NCBI RefSeq assembly: GCF_045635475.1
Contig: NZ_JBJGXI010000011.1
Span: forward strand, 48,817-112,816
Direction of reading: 5' to 3'
DNA from: JBJGXI01 sp045635475
GTDB taxonomy: Bacteria > Bacillota > Bacilli > Bacillales > Amphibacillaceae
DNA length: 64,000 nucleotides
Program-made: the position numbers and the translations under genes
The notes under the pieces: generated by a model
The model's input: only the letters and a program-made list of their open reading frames with translations
Told to the model about the DNA's origin: nothing
The model's database searches: none
In this document: positions 17,104 through 26,452 of the stretch, piece after piece
Layout: each line of letters opens with the position of its first letter
Numbering within the stretch: position 1 is the first letter of the stretch

Positions 17104-20100
17104 CTACCCCACCACTTCCGAAAAGAAAAACAGCCGACTCTCCTTCACCTTATCCCCTGTCATATACTCCCAGGCACGCTCGTAAAAAGTAATTTGGTCA
17201 CGGTAAAAATCTCGGAGTCTTTTAAAATCGTCAGCATGTTCAGGGCGATCGGTTTTGTAATCAACAATCGTCCATTGTCCATCTTTTCTATAGATTAAAT
17301 CAATTACACCTTTAACGAGCACCGGCGAATAATCGTCTGCTTGCTTGTGTAATAGCGGATATAACGGATCACCGGAAGCAACCTTGATGCTTATTGGGAC
17401 TTCCGTTAACACTTGATCAGCGAATTGAAGCTCGTCCCAGATTGTTGATTGTTTCCATATACGAACATAGTCTTTTACTTCTGGTTCGCGATCGGCCGGG
17501 ATGCGATGACGCTTCAAGCTATTTTTAATAAAGTTATCTACATCCTTACCTTGGACAACCTTTTCTAATACCTCATGGATAATCGTCCCCCATGCTTGTC
17601 CGCCACCAGCAGCACGCTCCATCCCTGACAATGCCGCGTAATCCTTGTCATCCGTTGGACTCCACATTCTATACGTATTATGTTTGCTAGTTTCCAACCA
17701 GTCTAATTGTTTCGTAGTCTGTGTTTGAAACTCCTGTAGCGTGATCAATGTAGTGGTTTGACTTGTCTCTTCGCCTCGTTCTACTTCAGGAAGTTCAACC
17801 TGTTCCACATCTTCTATTGCCAACAGTTGACGCCACGGGTTTTTGTTATCATTTTTTGCACTAGAGCTAATAATTAATGCTTGCTCTGCCCGAGTTGCTG
17901 CAACATAGAGAATACGGATTTCTTCTTCAGTTAAATAACGCAGTTCTTCTGCTTTCATGTTTTCCCAGTCTAATGGAAGTGCGATTGTCTTTGACTGAAA
18001 GCTCTTTTTAATCGAAAATGAAAAATAACCTTTCGAACGATTGTCTTCCCGTTTGATATGTTTGGACAAAAACGATTCTGGGTCTACTTGTTTTTTCGGA
18101 TGAACGAGAAAGACTACTGGTGCTTCCAACCCTTTTGCTTTATGCACATTCATCACCCGAACTGCATCTGCATCTTCTTCTAAGTTAGCGACTGCTGTTT
18201 TTTCCATGACCATGCTAGTGAATAATTCACACATCGCTTGGTATGTCGTCGTTCCATTCGATTCTGCTTTTCGCATTGCTTCTATTATTTGCAGCAAACT
18301 TTTTTGCGCTCTTTTTCCATGTTTGTTGTGTAAAAGTAACGGATAAAAGCCACTATCATCGATGATTTTCTCAATCGCTGTTGCAGGGTTAAAGGCACGA
18401 ATCCATTTTTGATAGGTTGCTAGTTTAGTTAATGCGATCGTGAATCTTTCTTGCGTTTGCACAGGTAACGTATTCGGCATATCACTATATACGGAGAAAT
18501 ATCCTCCAGCCTGTTTCCACTGGTAAAGATCGTCATCACTGATACCGAAAAATACGCTTCGTAACGTAGCAACTAACGCTAATGAATCTGTCGGATCTAC
18601 AAACGTGTTTAATAACGTTAATAAATCTTGAAATTCAATTATTTCACCAATCACAATTTCTCCGCTCACACTAACAGGAATACCGTAATCCTCAATTTTT
18701 TGTGCATATGTAGCAATCCCATCGTTATATCGCGTGAGCACCATAAAGTCCTTCGCAGCAAAGCCCTCACCTAACTGCGCTTGAATATAGAGGGCGATAT
18801 TTTCTGCATCTTGGCTAATAACTTCATCCTTATTCGTATAGTCAGCAGAAACAGCGAGTCGTTTTATCCCAGAAGGCTTATTTCCTGTGTCTTGATGAAA
18901 AGCATGTAGCGGGCGGTATGCCGCTTGATAAAGGCTTTCATTTTCAGGCAAAGCATGCTGAAACACACCATTTAATTTTTCGGTTACGGTATTTACGGTG
19001 CGAAAATTCATCGTTAGCTGCAGCACTTCTCCGTCATGTGCCTCAATCAATTGTTTCACACGGTTATAGGTATCGATATCTGCACGCCGAAACCGGTAGA
19101 TTGCTTGTTTCGGGTCACCAACAACAAATAGAGAACCAGGCTTTGGTTTACATGCTGTCCATAATCTTTGATGATGATCCTCACCTGTTAGAAAAAACAT
19201 GATCTCCGCTTGAATTGGATCGGTATCTTGAAATTCATCAACGAGTAGACAATGATATCGTTGTTGGAAATAGCTGCGAATCTCTGGATTATCCTTCAGT
19301 AATGCATTTGCTTTGATTAACAAATCTTGATAATTGAGTAATGAACGTTGCTTCTTTAATTGCTCATATACTTGCATTGCCCCAGAAAGAATCGCAATTA
19401 CCTTGTGATGGCAATACTCTCTCCACGCTTGGAGCAATCCTTTAACTGATTGATCAAACATGCTTGTAATTTTTTCGTGGTAATATTTTGCATCTTCTTT
19501 TGATTCCCAACGATTTAAAGTTGGCTTCACGTTCTTATCAAATAACTCGAAGATCTCAATGATTTGCTTGTCACTAGCTTCATCGATATGACGCATTTTC
19601 ATTAATGTTGCAAGGATTGCTTTTTGCAAGCTATCATATTTTTTGTCAGGTTCCGTTTCCGGCAATGCACGCTTTGCCTCTTGAATAATCGCCACAAACG
19701 ATTGATAGGTTGCTAGTAGCTGCGGTTTTTCGGTTGGCGAAGTTATCCACTCTACATCTGGGTAATTTTTAATGTCTTTGAGAGTTTCAAATAACTCATC
19801 TATCTTGATTCCTAAAAGATTCATTTCGGAAAGCTGCTCTGGATTAGTTTCTTGTAAAAGATAAAGGTACCTGTGCCACGCTTCTTCTAGTAGCTCTTGG
19901 TCAGCTGTTTCCTCTAATTCCTGAAACGTTAAATCTAACTTTGCCTCAATCGGTCTTTCTCTTAAGAGCTTCGCACAAAAAGCATGAACCGTTCCAATAA
20001 AGCACTGCTCCATATTTTGCAGCGCATGAGCAAGACGTATTTCAGAAGCAGGCTCGACTTCCGCCTGCCACTTTTTTTCTAATTCTGCCTGAAAACGAAG

Positions 20101-20304
20101 CTTTAGCTCATCAGCGGCTTTTCGCGTAAAAGTAATCGCAACAATTTTGTTTACTTCACACGTGCCTGTATAAATCAAATTAACCATCCGCTGCACTAGA
20201 CTCGTCGTCTTCCCTGAACCTGCTCCAGCTTCAACTAAGAAGTTGGTAGAAAGCTCCTGCTCTATTTTAACCCGTGCTTGTTGGTCAACTATTTCTCTAC
20301 TCAT
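17104..20304 (-). CDS. AddA/RecB-like helicase-nuclease
   Basis: 1066 aa from ATG at 20304, whose ATGAGTAG overlaps the stop of the AddB-like gene; the open frame extends 16 codons further 5'. UvrD-type helicase motifs: Walker A EAGAGSGKT, AITFTRKAADELK, VDEFQDTDPIQ (Walker B), VGDPKQAIYRFR, NFRT, VHKAKGLEAPVV and YVAATRAEQAL. A RecB-family nuclease at the C-terminus has GVIDLIYRKDGQW and DYKTDR. The N-terminus and length (AddA of B. subtilis is about 1230 aa) differ from canonical AddA and look more like RecB. With its AddB-like partner it should resect double-strand breaks for recombination. Confidence 0.9.
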   Translation of the reverse strand: MSREIVDQQARVKIEQELSTNFLVEAGAGSGKTTSLVQRMVNLIYTGTCEVNKIVAITFTRKAADELKLRFQAELEKKWQAEVEPASEIRLAHALQNMEQCFIGTVHAFCAKLLRERPIEAKLDLTFQELEETADQELLEEAWHRYLYLLQETNPEQLSEMNLLGIKIDELFETLKDIKNYPDVEWITSPTEKPQLLATYQSFVAIIQEAKRALPETEPDKKYDSLQKAILATLMKMRHIDEASDKQIIEIFELFDKNVKPTLNRWESKEDAKYYHEKITSMFDQSVKGLLQAWREYCHHKVIAILSGAMQVYEQLKKQRSLLNYQDLLIKANALLKDNPEIRSYFQQRYHCLLVDEFQDTDPIQAEIMFFLTGEDHHQRLWTACKPKPGSLFVVGDPKQAIYRFRRADIDTYNRVKQLIEAHDGEVLQLTMNFRTVNTVTEKLNGVFQHALPENESLYQAAYRPLHAFHQDTGNKPSGIKRLAVSADYTNKDEVISQDAENIALYIQAQLGEGFAAKDFMVLTRYNDGIATYAQKIEDYGIPVSVSGEIVIGEIIEFQDLLTLLNTFVDPTDSLALVATLRSVFFGISDDDLYQWKQAGGYFSVYSDMPNTLPVQTQERFTIALTKLATYQKWIRAFNPATAIEKIIDDSGFYPLLLHNKHGKRAQKSLLQIIEAMRKAESNGTTTYQAMCELFTSMVMEKTAVANLEEDADAVRVMNVHKAKGLEAPVVFLVHPKKQVDPESFLSKHIKREDNRSKGYFSFSIKKSFQSKTIALPLDWENMKAEELRYLTEEEIRILYVAATRAEQALIISSSAKNDNKNPWRQLLAIEDVEQVELPEVERGEETSQTTTLITLQEFQTQTTKQLDWLETSKHNTYRMWSPTDDKDYAALSGMERAAGGGQAWGTIIHEVLEKVVQGKDVDNFIKNSLKRHRIPADREPEVKDYVRIWKQSTIWDELQFADQVLTEVPISIKVASGDPLYPLLHKQADDYSPVLVKGVIDLIYRKDGQWTIVDYKTDRPEHADDFKRLRDFYRDQITFYERAWEYMTGDKVKESRLFFFSEVVG

Positions 20305-23293
20305 AAGCGCGTATCCCCTTGAACTTCTGCAATCCAACTGCATCTTGATCAATTTGCTTTACTTCCAATGTTTCCTTTGCATAAAAAGCCCGACGACATA
20401 CCGATTTAAAATCACAAAACTTACAATCGTTCACATCATCTGTCATCGTGAAGTGGCCGTGTTTGATAACATCAACTAATCTTTCTAATATGTCATGCCC
20501 ATTTGTACGAAGATGATCGTCTTGTTTGCGCACATATCGTTCCCCTAATCCCTTTGTGCTCGGGAAGTAATAGGCACTCTCCTTCACAGATCCTGATTCT
20601 AGCTTTAAATGCTCCTCAATTGCTGCCGCATAAATAAAGTGCTGCAGCTGACGTCCCCCTTTAAAATAATCATTCTCCGCGTAGCTGTAGGTGCCCCCTG
20701 TTTTATAATCGATAATGTGATAATCACCATCAGCCGATTTGTCTACTCTATCTATTTTTCCTGATACAGAAATTGTCTCTTGTGATGCTAGGGTGATCTT
20801 GGCTGGGACGGTGTCACCGATTCCGAACGTGTACTCAAATTCCTGGGCTTCGTAATCTTTGCCATGCGCTTCTTCTTCTTTCAAAAAGATGTCACAGCAC
20901 AGCATAATATCTTCTCTTTCCAGCTCGAATATACGTGCACTTGGTGGTGGCTGGAGCTGCTTATATTCATCCATATGCGCTTGGGCAATTTGAGTAATAA
21001 GTGCCTTATGAGAAGCATAAAAGGGTTGCTCATTTTTACGTTTTAAAGACTTGTAAAAGGTTTCGAACACACTGTGTAACAAACTCCCTCTCGTAGCTGC
21101 ATCAAGCCAAGCATACGGATCATAGCTCACATCTTCGACCGGTTTCACTTTAAGAATTTCCGCCAAGAAATAAGCGTAAGGGCACGCTGCAAGCTGTTCT
21201 AGCTTCCCTGCTGTCATCAGCCTATCTTTGTTTTGCCTTGGATCATAAATAGCCTCATCAATGGCAACCATACCGTCATATGACGTGAATGCATCTACTT
21301 TTCTTTGTTGCTCCGCTCTAATACCATGTGGGAGATTTTCATAATACTGCATCAACTTAGCATCCAGCTCGGATACTGTATCTTTTGCGAGTATACGATT
21401 CCAATAGTCTTTCACTTCAAAAATGTCTGATGCAGTTAGTGGTGCATCAATCGTTTTAACATCCTTAAATTCAGCTTCAGGCTTGTCCCATGCCATTCTA
21501 TAACCTTGTAAAAATAGGTGCGAAGGGCTTACTGTTCGATTGTCATTAATATCAAAGTTACAATAACTAAATGACACCTGACCGTTCGTTAAGGTTAAAA
21601 TCTGCAGCATCGTATAAACATTTTCCTTGCCCGTTTCCTGAAGCAAAGGCAAAAAACTGCTCAACTGCTTTCTTTCTTCATCAAGCAACAGCGGATTTTC
21701 ACTTGGTGTTCCTGGGAATGAGCGGTTGTCCAAGCCAACAATGAATACATGTGACCAACTACCGTATAATCCTTGCTTATAAGAAGATAGATGTAAATGT
21801 CCAGGTTTCGGACCGGAACGGTTGATACGCAACGACAATAGAAGGTCGGTAACTTTTTCAAAAGCATCGTAACTAGTTAATGATGCTTCTGCATATGGTA
21901 AAATGATCTCGATCCTTTCAAGCATTTCCGCCTTGGCAATCTCATCAAGTGCTGAAACCGCAAGACTATAATCTTTAAGCAGTTTTTCAATTCCTTTCAA
22001 AAGACCTCGATAATTCATCTCTGCTTCAACTACAGGAAGGTGCTTGAATAGCTTCACAAACCATTCATACAACCACGTTACATCACCTAATTGCTTTTGG
22101 TAATATTCCAATTGTTCATCACTAGTCGCACCTGCTATTTTTTGATTAAGCGCTTCCAGCCTTAACTGCAGTTGCGTATGGTAGCGCGCTTGATCCCAAC
22201 CAATCTTCGTATCGCGTAATATACTGGATATTTTCGTTTTTGATGGTGCACCTTCTGGAAAATCAAATAGACCCTCGTTCATTAATGTGATAAAAGTAGA
22301 CACACTATATTTATCCTTCATCCACGTTATAAGCCCTTTTACTAGCTTGCCTGGTCGGCTAAAGCTAATCGGTAGCCCGTCAGCAAAAGTGATCGGTATT
22401 TGATATTTTTCCATTAGTTGAAAAGCTATTGTTACATACGGCTCTGCTTTTGTATAAAAAATGACGCTTTCATCTAAGTATGCTTGAGACTGTTTGATCT
22501 GTTCAAAAATATGTTTAATTTCCACTTCTTCCGTTTTGCTAGTAGATAGGAATAAATCAGGCTTTTGTCTCGCCTCATTTAGCTGGTACAAGTAACTAAA
22601 TGGAGTCGGTTCAGACCACGAAATTGCTCGCAGATCATGGTAGTTAGGACTGGGAATACCAAGTATATTAGGCAATCCGAGCTTAATGGTATCATCAGGA
22701 AGTAGCTGTTCTAACAGCTTATGTTCTAGTTTTGTGAGAGGTAAATTTGATTGCAGCATGTAAACTGTGTTGTCTTGCGTTGGTGCCAGTGTTATCGCCT
22801 GTTTAATCAATGCTGCATCATCAACAAATTGGTTTGCTGCCATCAAAGCTTCATAATCAGCCATAATCCATTCAAAATCTGCTGCTTTTTCTGGAGATAT
22901 AAATGCTTGTTTATTGAGGCTGTGACTGGCATACCCAGCGAGGCGCAGTTGTGTAATCGTTCGATGTAAGCTATTGCTAAATGATGGGGTAACTTCCATG
23001 CCACGAAAGTACGTGAGTAAGTGTTGATCAGCTAACTGTTTAAGTACGGTATAAACAAAGTGTGATCCAACAGCATCGTCTAAATAATGCTTTGTTTCAC
23101 TCGTAAATTGCTCTACCAAATCTGTTGCTAGTTGCTTAACTGTCTTGGTTTTAAGGTTAATTGCATGATGTCCCGCGCGGATGAATGCGGTAATAATTTT
23201 ATTACCAGTTGCATAGGAATCGACAATTAACACTTTTTCTTCATATTTATATTGTTGAGATAACTTGTCCAATTGATCTATGATTACCTTCAT
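20297..23293 (-). CDS. AddB-like PD-(D/E)XK nuclease with Fe-S cysteines
   Basis: 998-residue partner of the AddA-like gene. The N-terminal part resembles an inactivated helicase (no Walker A is visible). The C-terminal nuclease has KIDRVDKS...IIDYKTGG. Cysteines in LAACPYAYFL and in DCKFCDFKSVCRRA fit the 4Fe-4S staple known from AddB. Shorter than B. subtilis AddB (about 1160 aa). Start is ATG about 16 bases after AGGAGG-like sequence in a T/A-rich leader. The operon order B then A matches addBA. It may be the only such system of the genome or a second one; the window cannot tell. Confidence 0.85.
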   Translation of the reverse strand: MKVIIDQLDKLSQQYKYEEKVLIVDSYATGNKIITAFIRAGHHAINLKTKTVKQLATDLVEQFTSETKHYLDDAVGSHFVYTVLKQLADQHLLTYFRGMEVTPSFSNSLHRTITQLRLAGYASHSLNKQAFISPEKAADFEWIMADYEALMAANQFVDDAALIKQAITLAPTQDNTVYMLQSNLPLTKLEHKLLEQLLPDDTIKLGLPNILGIPSPNYHDLRAISWSEPTPFSYLYQLNEARQKPDLFLSTSKTEEVEIKHIFEQIKQSQAYLDESVIFYTKAEPYVTIAFQLMEKYQIPITFADGLPISFSRPGKLVKGLITWMKDKYSVSTFITLMNEGLFDFPEGAPSKTKISSILRDTKIGWDQARYHTQLQLRLEALNQKIAGATSDEQLEYYQKQLGDVTWLYEWFVKLFKHLPVVEAEMNYRGLLKGIEKLLKDYSLAVSALDEIAKAEMLERIEIILPYAEASLTSYDAFEKVTDLLLSLRINRSGPKPGHLHLSSYKQGLYGSWSHVFIVGLDNRSFPGTPSENPLLLDEERKQLSSFLPLLQETGKENVYTMLQILTLTNGQVSFSYCNFDINDNRTVSPSHLFLQGYRMAWDKPEAEFKDVKTIDAPLTASDIFEVKDYWNRILAKDTVSELDAKLMQYYENLPHGIRAEQQRKVDAFTSYDGMVAIDEAIYDPRQNKDRLMTAGKLEQLAACPYAYFLAEILKVKPVEDVSYDPYAWLDAATRGSLLHSVFETFYKSLKRKNEQPFYASHKALITQIAQAHMDEYKQLQPPPSARIFELEREDIMLCCDIFLKEEEAHGKDYEAQEFEYTFGIGDTVPAKITLASQETISVSGKIDRVDKSADGDYHIIDYKTGGTYSYAENDYFKGGRQLQHFIYAAAIEEHLKLESGSVKESAYYFPSTKGLGERYVRKQDDHLRTNGHDILERLVDVIKHGHFTMTDDVNDCKFCDFKSVCRRAFYAKETLEVKQIDQDAVGLQKFKGIRAYE

Positions 23294-23351
23294 AACATCC
23301 CTCCTTGTTTATATTATCCTATTTATTACCAACAAGTTCAATAGTTATCTT

Positions 23352-23655
23352 TCTCAAAGGCTGTTTTGAGTTGTTGCTTTTAAACTACCTAATTGAATGA
23401 AAATACGACGTAGTGCTCGTGATTTCTCCTCAAGGGTCTAGTTATACCAGCAGCAGAAGAACTGACCGGATTGAGCGGCCATATAAGCGCTTATTTCTCT
23501 TGAAGTTTTAGTTTCGATGATTTGACGGACACCAGCGCACTTATATGTCGAAAACAATCGTTGAAACCACAATACCAGCCAAATAAGTGCGCTGGTGGCC
23601 GCATAATCTTTTATAATGCCTCTTTGTCACAGAAAAGGGCAGTAGTGGCCGTTCA
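23352..23655. repeat. Structured intergenic repeat, copy B
   Basis: Second copy of the element at 9742-10062, same orientation. It keeps TAATTGAA, the block CGACGTAGTGCTCGTGATTTC and the four boxes: GCGGCCATATAAGCG at 23475, ACGGACACCAGCGCAC at 23525, GTGCGCTGGTGGCCGC ending at 23602 and TAGTGGCCGTTC ending at 23655. Boxes 2 and 3 pair almost perfectly here. No gene is seen in 23294-23800; the rest of the gap (23656-23800) shows nothing. Confidence 0.7.
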
Positions 23656-23800
23656 GATTCATTGACCGCAGCAAATACCACCGCTGACATAACCGTTACA
23701 GATTGGTAATAACCTAGCTATAGATAAATACCCCAATCCGATGTTCCCCGTGCAATAACAACAAGCTTATTACGAATAGATACTTCTAAGCCGTACGCAC

Positions 23801-24808
23801 CTATTTTTTTAGCGCTTTAAAAAACACGGTTACCGTATCCACAATTAAGACGATTAAAAATCCGATAAAAACAACGGATGTTGAATTTTCCCAAATTGCT
23901 TCTATGGTTGTATAATCTTCTCCATCAGGATTGATTCCCGTATATTGCGCAAGCTGCTGCATAAAATCAGGATTCCAAATTACTTTATCGACTACCAACA
24001 GAAAGACAAAAGCAAATGTTGCAATATTAAGCAGTACATTTATTATTGCAAGCTTTTTCGTCCATTTTCCGAAGATAAGCTTTATACACTCTTTTAAAAT
24101 ACCAATCCCGACAATTATATATATAGCAGGTAGAAATCTAGAGAGAGCTTCCTCGTTTAAAAATGGAACAATCGTTATCAATTGATCATTTTCAAAGATT
24201 GGTATCCCAAACAAATGGTTGTAGGAAATTATGAATACAAGACCTATTACAGAAAAGACAATTCCCGTTATAACTTCACCACGTTTGATCTGACGTTTTT
24301 TATCAGGGACAGCTGGAAGATCTGACGGCTTCCAATTGCCAATTCTACTATGCTTCATTTCAGGTGGAATCAACCCATAATAATCGGCGATCGCAAATGA
24401 AATCGTAATCCAAGCAAAAGCCCCTGTGGCTACGTTAATAATTGATCCGATAAAATTTAAGAAATGCTGCATCATAGCGTTTGGATCAATGATTACTTCA
24501 ATCACAAAAACTACTGTCATCGCTATTAATATTCCAAACAATACAATCTTTAAAATCGTAAGATAAGGAAAAAACAACTCCGGACTTATAAGGTAATTTT
24601 TAGCCCCTCCATATTTAGTTGCCAAATCATAAGGATTGCCAAGCTCTGTCAATACATCCTCTACTTCTTGATTTGTCGCCTCTCGATTTCCAACTTTGTC
24701 TTCCAGCATATCTGCAATTAAACCGCGTAGCTCTTCTCCTATATCGGTTCGTTGAGCTTGTGGCAGTCGTTTCGTGACGGCATAAATATAGCGATCGATA
24801 ATCTCCAC
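23801..24808 (-). CDS. HAAS-domain membrane protein
   Basis: 335-residue membrane protein. Residues 1-75 form the helical HAAS signalling domain (YIYAVTKRLPQAQRTDIGEELRGLI ... LTELGNPYDLATKYGG, cited in parts), which family members use with PadR-type partners. Six to seven helices follow. GTG start eight bases after AAAGGAGG that lies inside the end of the padR gene, so the genes are coupled. Function unknown; probably a membrane-stress or envelope sensor by family association. Confidence 0.82.
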   Translation of the reverse strand: MEIIDRYIYAVTKRLPQAQRTDIGEELRGLIADMLEDKVGNREATNQEVEDVLTELGNPYDLATKYGGAKNYLISPELFFPYLTILKIVLFGILIAMTVVFVIEVIIDPNAMMQHFLNFIGSIINVATGAFAWITISFAIADYYGLIPPEMKHSRIGNWKPSDLPAVPDKKRQIKRGEVITGIVFSVIGLVFIISYNHLFGIPIFENDQLITIVPFLNEEALSRFLPAIYIIVGIGILKECIKLIFGKWTKKLAIINVLLNIATFAFVFLLVVDKVIWNPDFMQQLAQYTGINPDGEDYTTIEAIWENSTSVVFIGFLIVLIVDTVTVFFKALKK

Positions 24809-24811
24809 GTT

Positions 24812-25156
24812 TCATTCCTCCTTTTGGCTAATTAAAATGTCCATACTTGAAACAATTTTTTGCCATTGTACACAAAGCAAATCGTACACTTGTTTTCCCT
24901 TGGGACTGAGCAAATAATATTTCCGTGGTCTAGCTTCATTCGTATCCCATTCACTTTGTAACAATTCTTGTTTTTCCAACCTGCGAAGTAAAGGATATAA
25001 AGTCCCAGGCTCTACCTGTACACCCTTCTCCGAAAGCATTGTTACGAGTGAATACCCATATTGCGGCTGATTAAGCTGACTAAGTACACCAATCGTTATC
25101 GTTCCTCTGCGCAGTTCCTGCAGTAATTTATCCACTAATTCATTTACATCGCTCAC
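24812..25156 (-). CDS. PadR-family transcriptional regulator
   Basis: 114 aa from GTG at 25156, chosen because AGGAG lies nine bases before it. Winged-helix PadR fold with LRRGTITIGVLSQL, QYGYSLVTMLSEKG, EPGTLYPLLRRLEKQELL and RKYYLLSPKGKQ. Usually represses its own operon. It is co-transcribed with the HAAS protein. Upstream AT-rich TAGTGTGCGATACACACTA-like dyad (about 25180-25199) may be its operator. Confidence 0.88.
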   Translation of the reverse strand: MSDVNELVDKLLQELRRGTITIGVLSQLNQPQYGYSLVTMLSEKGVQVEPGTLYPLLRRLEKQELLQSEWDTNEARPRKYYLLSPKGKQVYDLLCVQWQKIVSSMDILISQKEE

Positions 25157-25179
25157 TTTGATCAACTCCTATTTTCATT

Positions 25180-25200
25180 ATAGTGTGTATCGCACACTAT
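25180..25200. promoter_or_regulatory. Dyad TAGTGTG..CACACTA before padR
   Basis: Plus strand ATAGTGTGTATCGCACACTAT contains TAGTGTG and CACACTA arms around TATCG (about 25180-25200), 24 bases before the padR start. An almost perfect dyad in that place is the expected self-repression site of a PadR protein. The match to a known PadR motif (ATGT-type arms) is not close. Confidence 0.5.
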
Positions 25201-25239
25201 TGTAAATAGTACATTAATATATTTATAAAATAAATAAGA

Positions 25240-25272
25240 AAAAAGCCTCTACCATAATTGGCTAAGGCTTAC
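25240..25272 (-). terminator. Terminator after hmoB
   Basis: Minus strand AAGCCTTAGCC and GGTAGAGGCTT form an imperfect stem directly at the hmoB stop, followed by TTTTTTCTT. Confidence 0.7.
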
Positions 25273-25766
25273 TCTGTTATATGATATTTCTCCACATAAG
25301 ATGGTCGTGGAAATATTTGCGGCTTTTGTACGTCTATTCCTTCTGAGGTTTTCCGCTTTTCATGCGCATGTTGGTATGCATTTGATTGTCTCCAGGTTTC
25401 AAAGTCATCTTCCGTGTCCCAAAGTGTAAGCACCATATAGGTGTCCGAATTCAAAGGTCTGCAAACTCTAATTGCTACAAACCCGGGTTCACTTTCTATT
25501 TTGCGGGCGCGCGCCTGGAACCTTTCCTCAAACAACTCCCTGCCTTCTTCTACTACCGGGATATTATTAAATACCGCGAAAGCATTGCCACTCATATGTA
25601 ACGAACCATCAATCACTTCGTATACTTTGTCTTCACTTCCGAGAAGTTCTTCATCTAATTTCTGATCAGTTTCGATCAGATATTTCATTTCCTTCCCCGC
25701 CTCAATCCGCAGTACATTCGATTGTTCATGCTGTTCTTTTAACTGTTCCACGATGTATATATACAA
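25269..25766 (-). CDS. hmoB: Heme-degrading monooxygenase HmoB
   Basis: 165-residue ABM-fold enzyme closely resembling B. subtilis HmoB (YhgC). The core NIPVVEEGRELFEERFQAR followed by ARKIESEPGF, TLWDTEDDFETW and AHEKR is diagnostic. It opens the heme ring in the cytoplasm and releases iron. TTG start after AGGAGA. No convincing Fur box was found in the short upstream region. Confidence 0.88.
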   Translation of the reverse strand: MYIYIVEQLKEQHEQSNVLRIEAGKEMKYLIETDQKLDEELLGSEDKVYEVIDGSLHMSGNAFAVFNNIPVVEEGRELFEERFQARARKIESEPGFVAIRVCRPLNSDTYMVLTLWDTEDDFETWRQSNAYQHAHEKRKTSEGIDVQKPQIFPRPSYVEKYHITE

Positions 25767-25925
25767 ATTTATCGTCTCCTATTAGATCTCATTATATTTA
25801 ATAACCATTTTACCACTGATAATATCTGCCCGCCTTAGAAAAGCACGCTAACACACTGTCCATGATAAATTAGAATGTTCCATGTTATCATGGATACACA
25901 AACTATAGCTATAGGAGTGAGGCCA

Positions 25926-26084
25926 TTGTCTATTTTTAGTATATTCCGCCGTTCAAGCTGCGCTATATGTAATAGAAAAATTAAGCCTTTGCAAACGTAT
26001 ATAAACGACAAAGGTAAAACGATCAACGTATGCCTCGCCTGCTCAGAATATGCAGAACGCAGGGCTTTCTTGAAGAAGCGTTAA
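25926..26084 (+). CDS. Small zinc-ribbon-like protein
   Basis: 52-residue protein from TTG at 25926, eight bases after GGAG. Two CxxC pairs, SCAICNRK and VCLACSEY, separated by 23 residues, suggest one bound zinc. Basic C-terminus (RRAFLKKR). Not assigned to a named family; similar small proteins are common in Bacillaceae. Followed by a gene-free stretch to 26252. Confidence 0.6.
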   Translation: MSIFSIFRRSSCAICNRKIKPLQTYINDKGKTINVCLACSEYAERRAFLKKR

Positions 26085-26252
26085 TTTTACCAAACCTAGT
26101 CATCTACTTTACAATATGATCTGTCAATAAGAGTAAATCTTAATCGCTAGTATAATCCTAAAATAACGCAAGAAATTATTACGTACCTGTGTAAGAGCCT
26201 CAGCTAACCTATCCAAAAATTATCCAAGCGTAAATTTAATACTTCCATGCCC

Positions 26253-26286
26253 ATAAAAAAAGGCACCGACTTAGGTGCCTTTTTTT
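26253..26286. terminator. Strong bidirectional terminator
   Basis: AAAAAAAGGCACC, loop GACTTA, GGTGCCTTTTTTT. It abuts the MITE-like element that begins at 26290. Confidence 0.85.
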
Positions 26287-26289
26287 GCT

Positions 26290-26452
26290 TATAGAGGTTG
26301 TTCAAAAAGTCACCAAATGATCAGCGGCGCATCTCTTCGTTGGCTTGTTTTTCCGTTGCTCACGTATTAAAAGCATACGTTCCGCTACTCGAAACTACGC
26401 CGCCTCGATCTGCTTGCTGCTAATTCGGCACCTTTTTGAACACGCACTTATA
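26290..26452. mobile_element. MITE-like element, copy 1
   Basis: 163-bp non-coding element with terminal inverted repeats: left TATAGAGGTTGTTCAAAAAG, right CTTTTTGAACACGCACTTATA in complement. Copies 2 and 3 (42378-42565, 60551-60739) share the ends but this copy has a different interior. TA at both outer ends fits a TA-target (IS630/mariner-like) mover. Its right end supplies the TAA stop of the lipoprotein gene. Confidence 0.75.

Noticed and set aside
17104..20304. Anti-phage helicase-nuclease system
   Set aside because: Both partners carry the AddA/AddB features including the Fe-S cysteines; a repair role explains them better, and no other defence gene is near.
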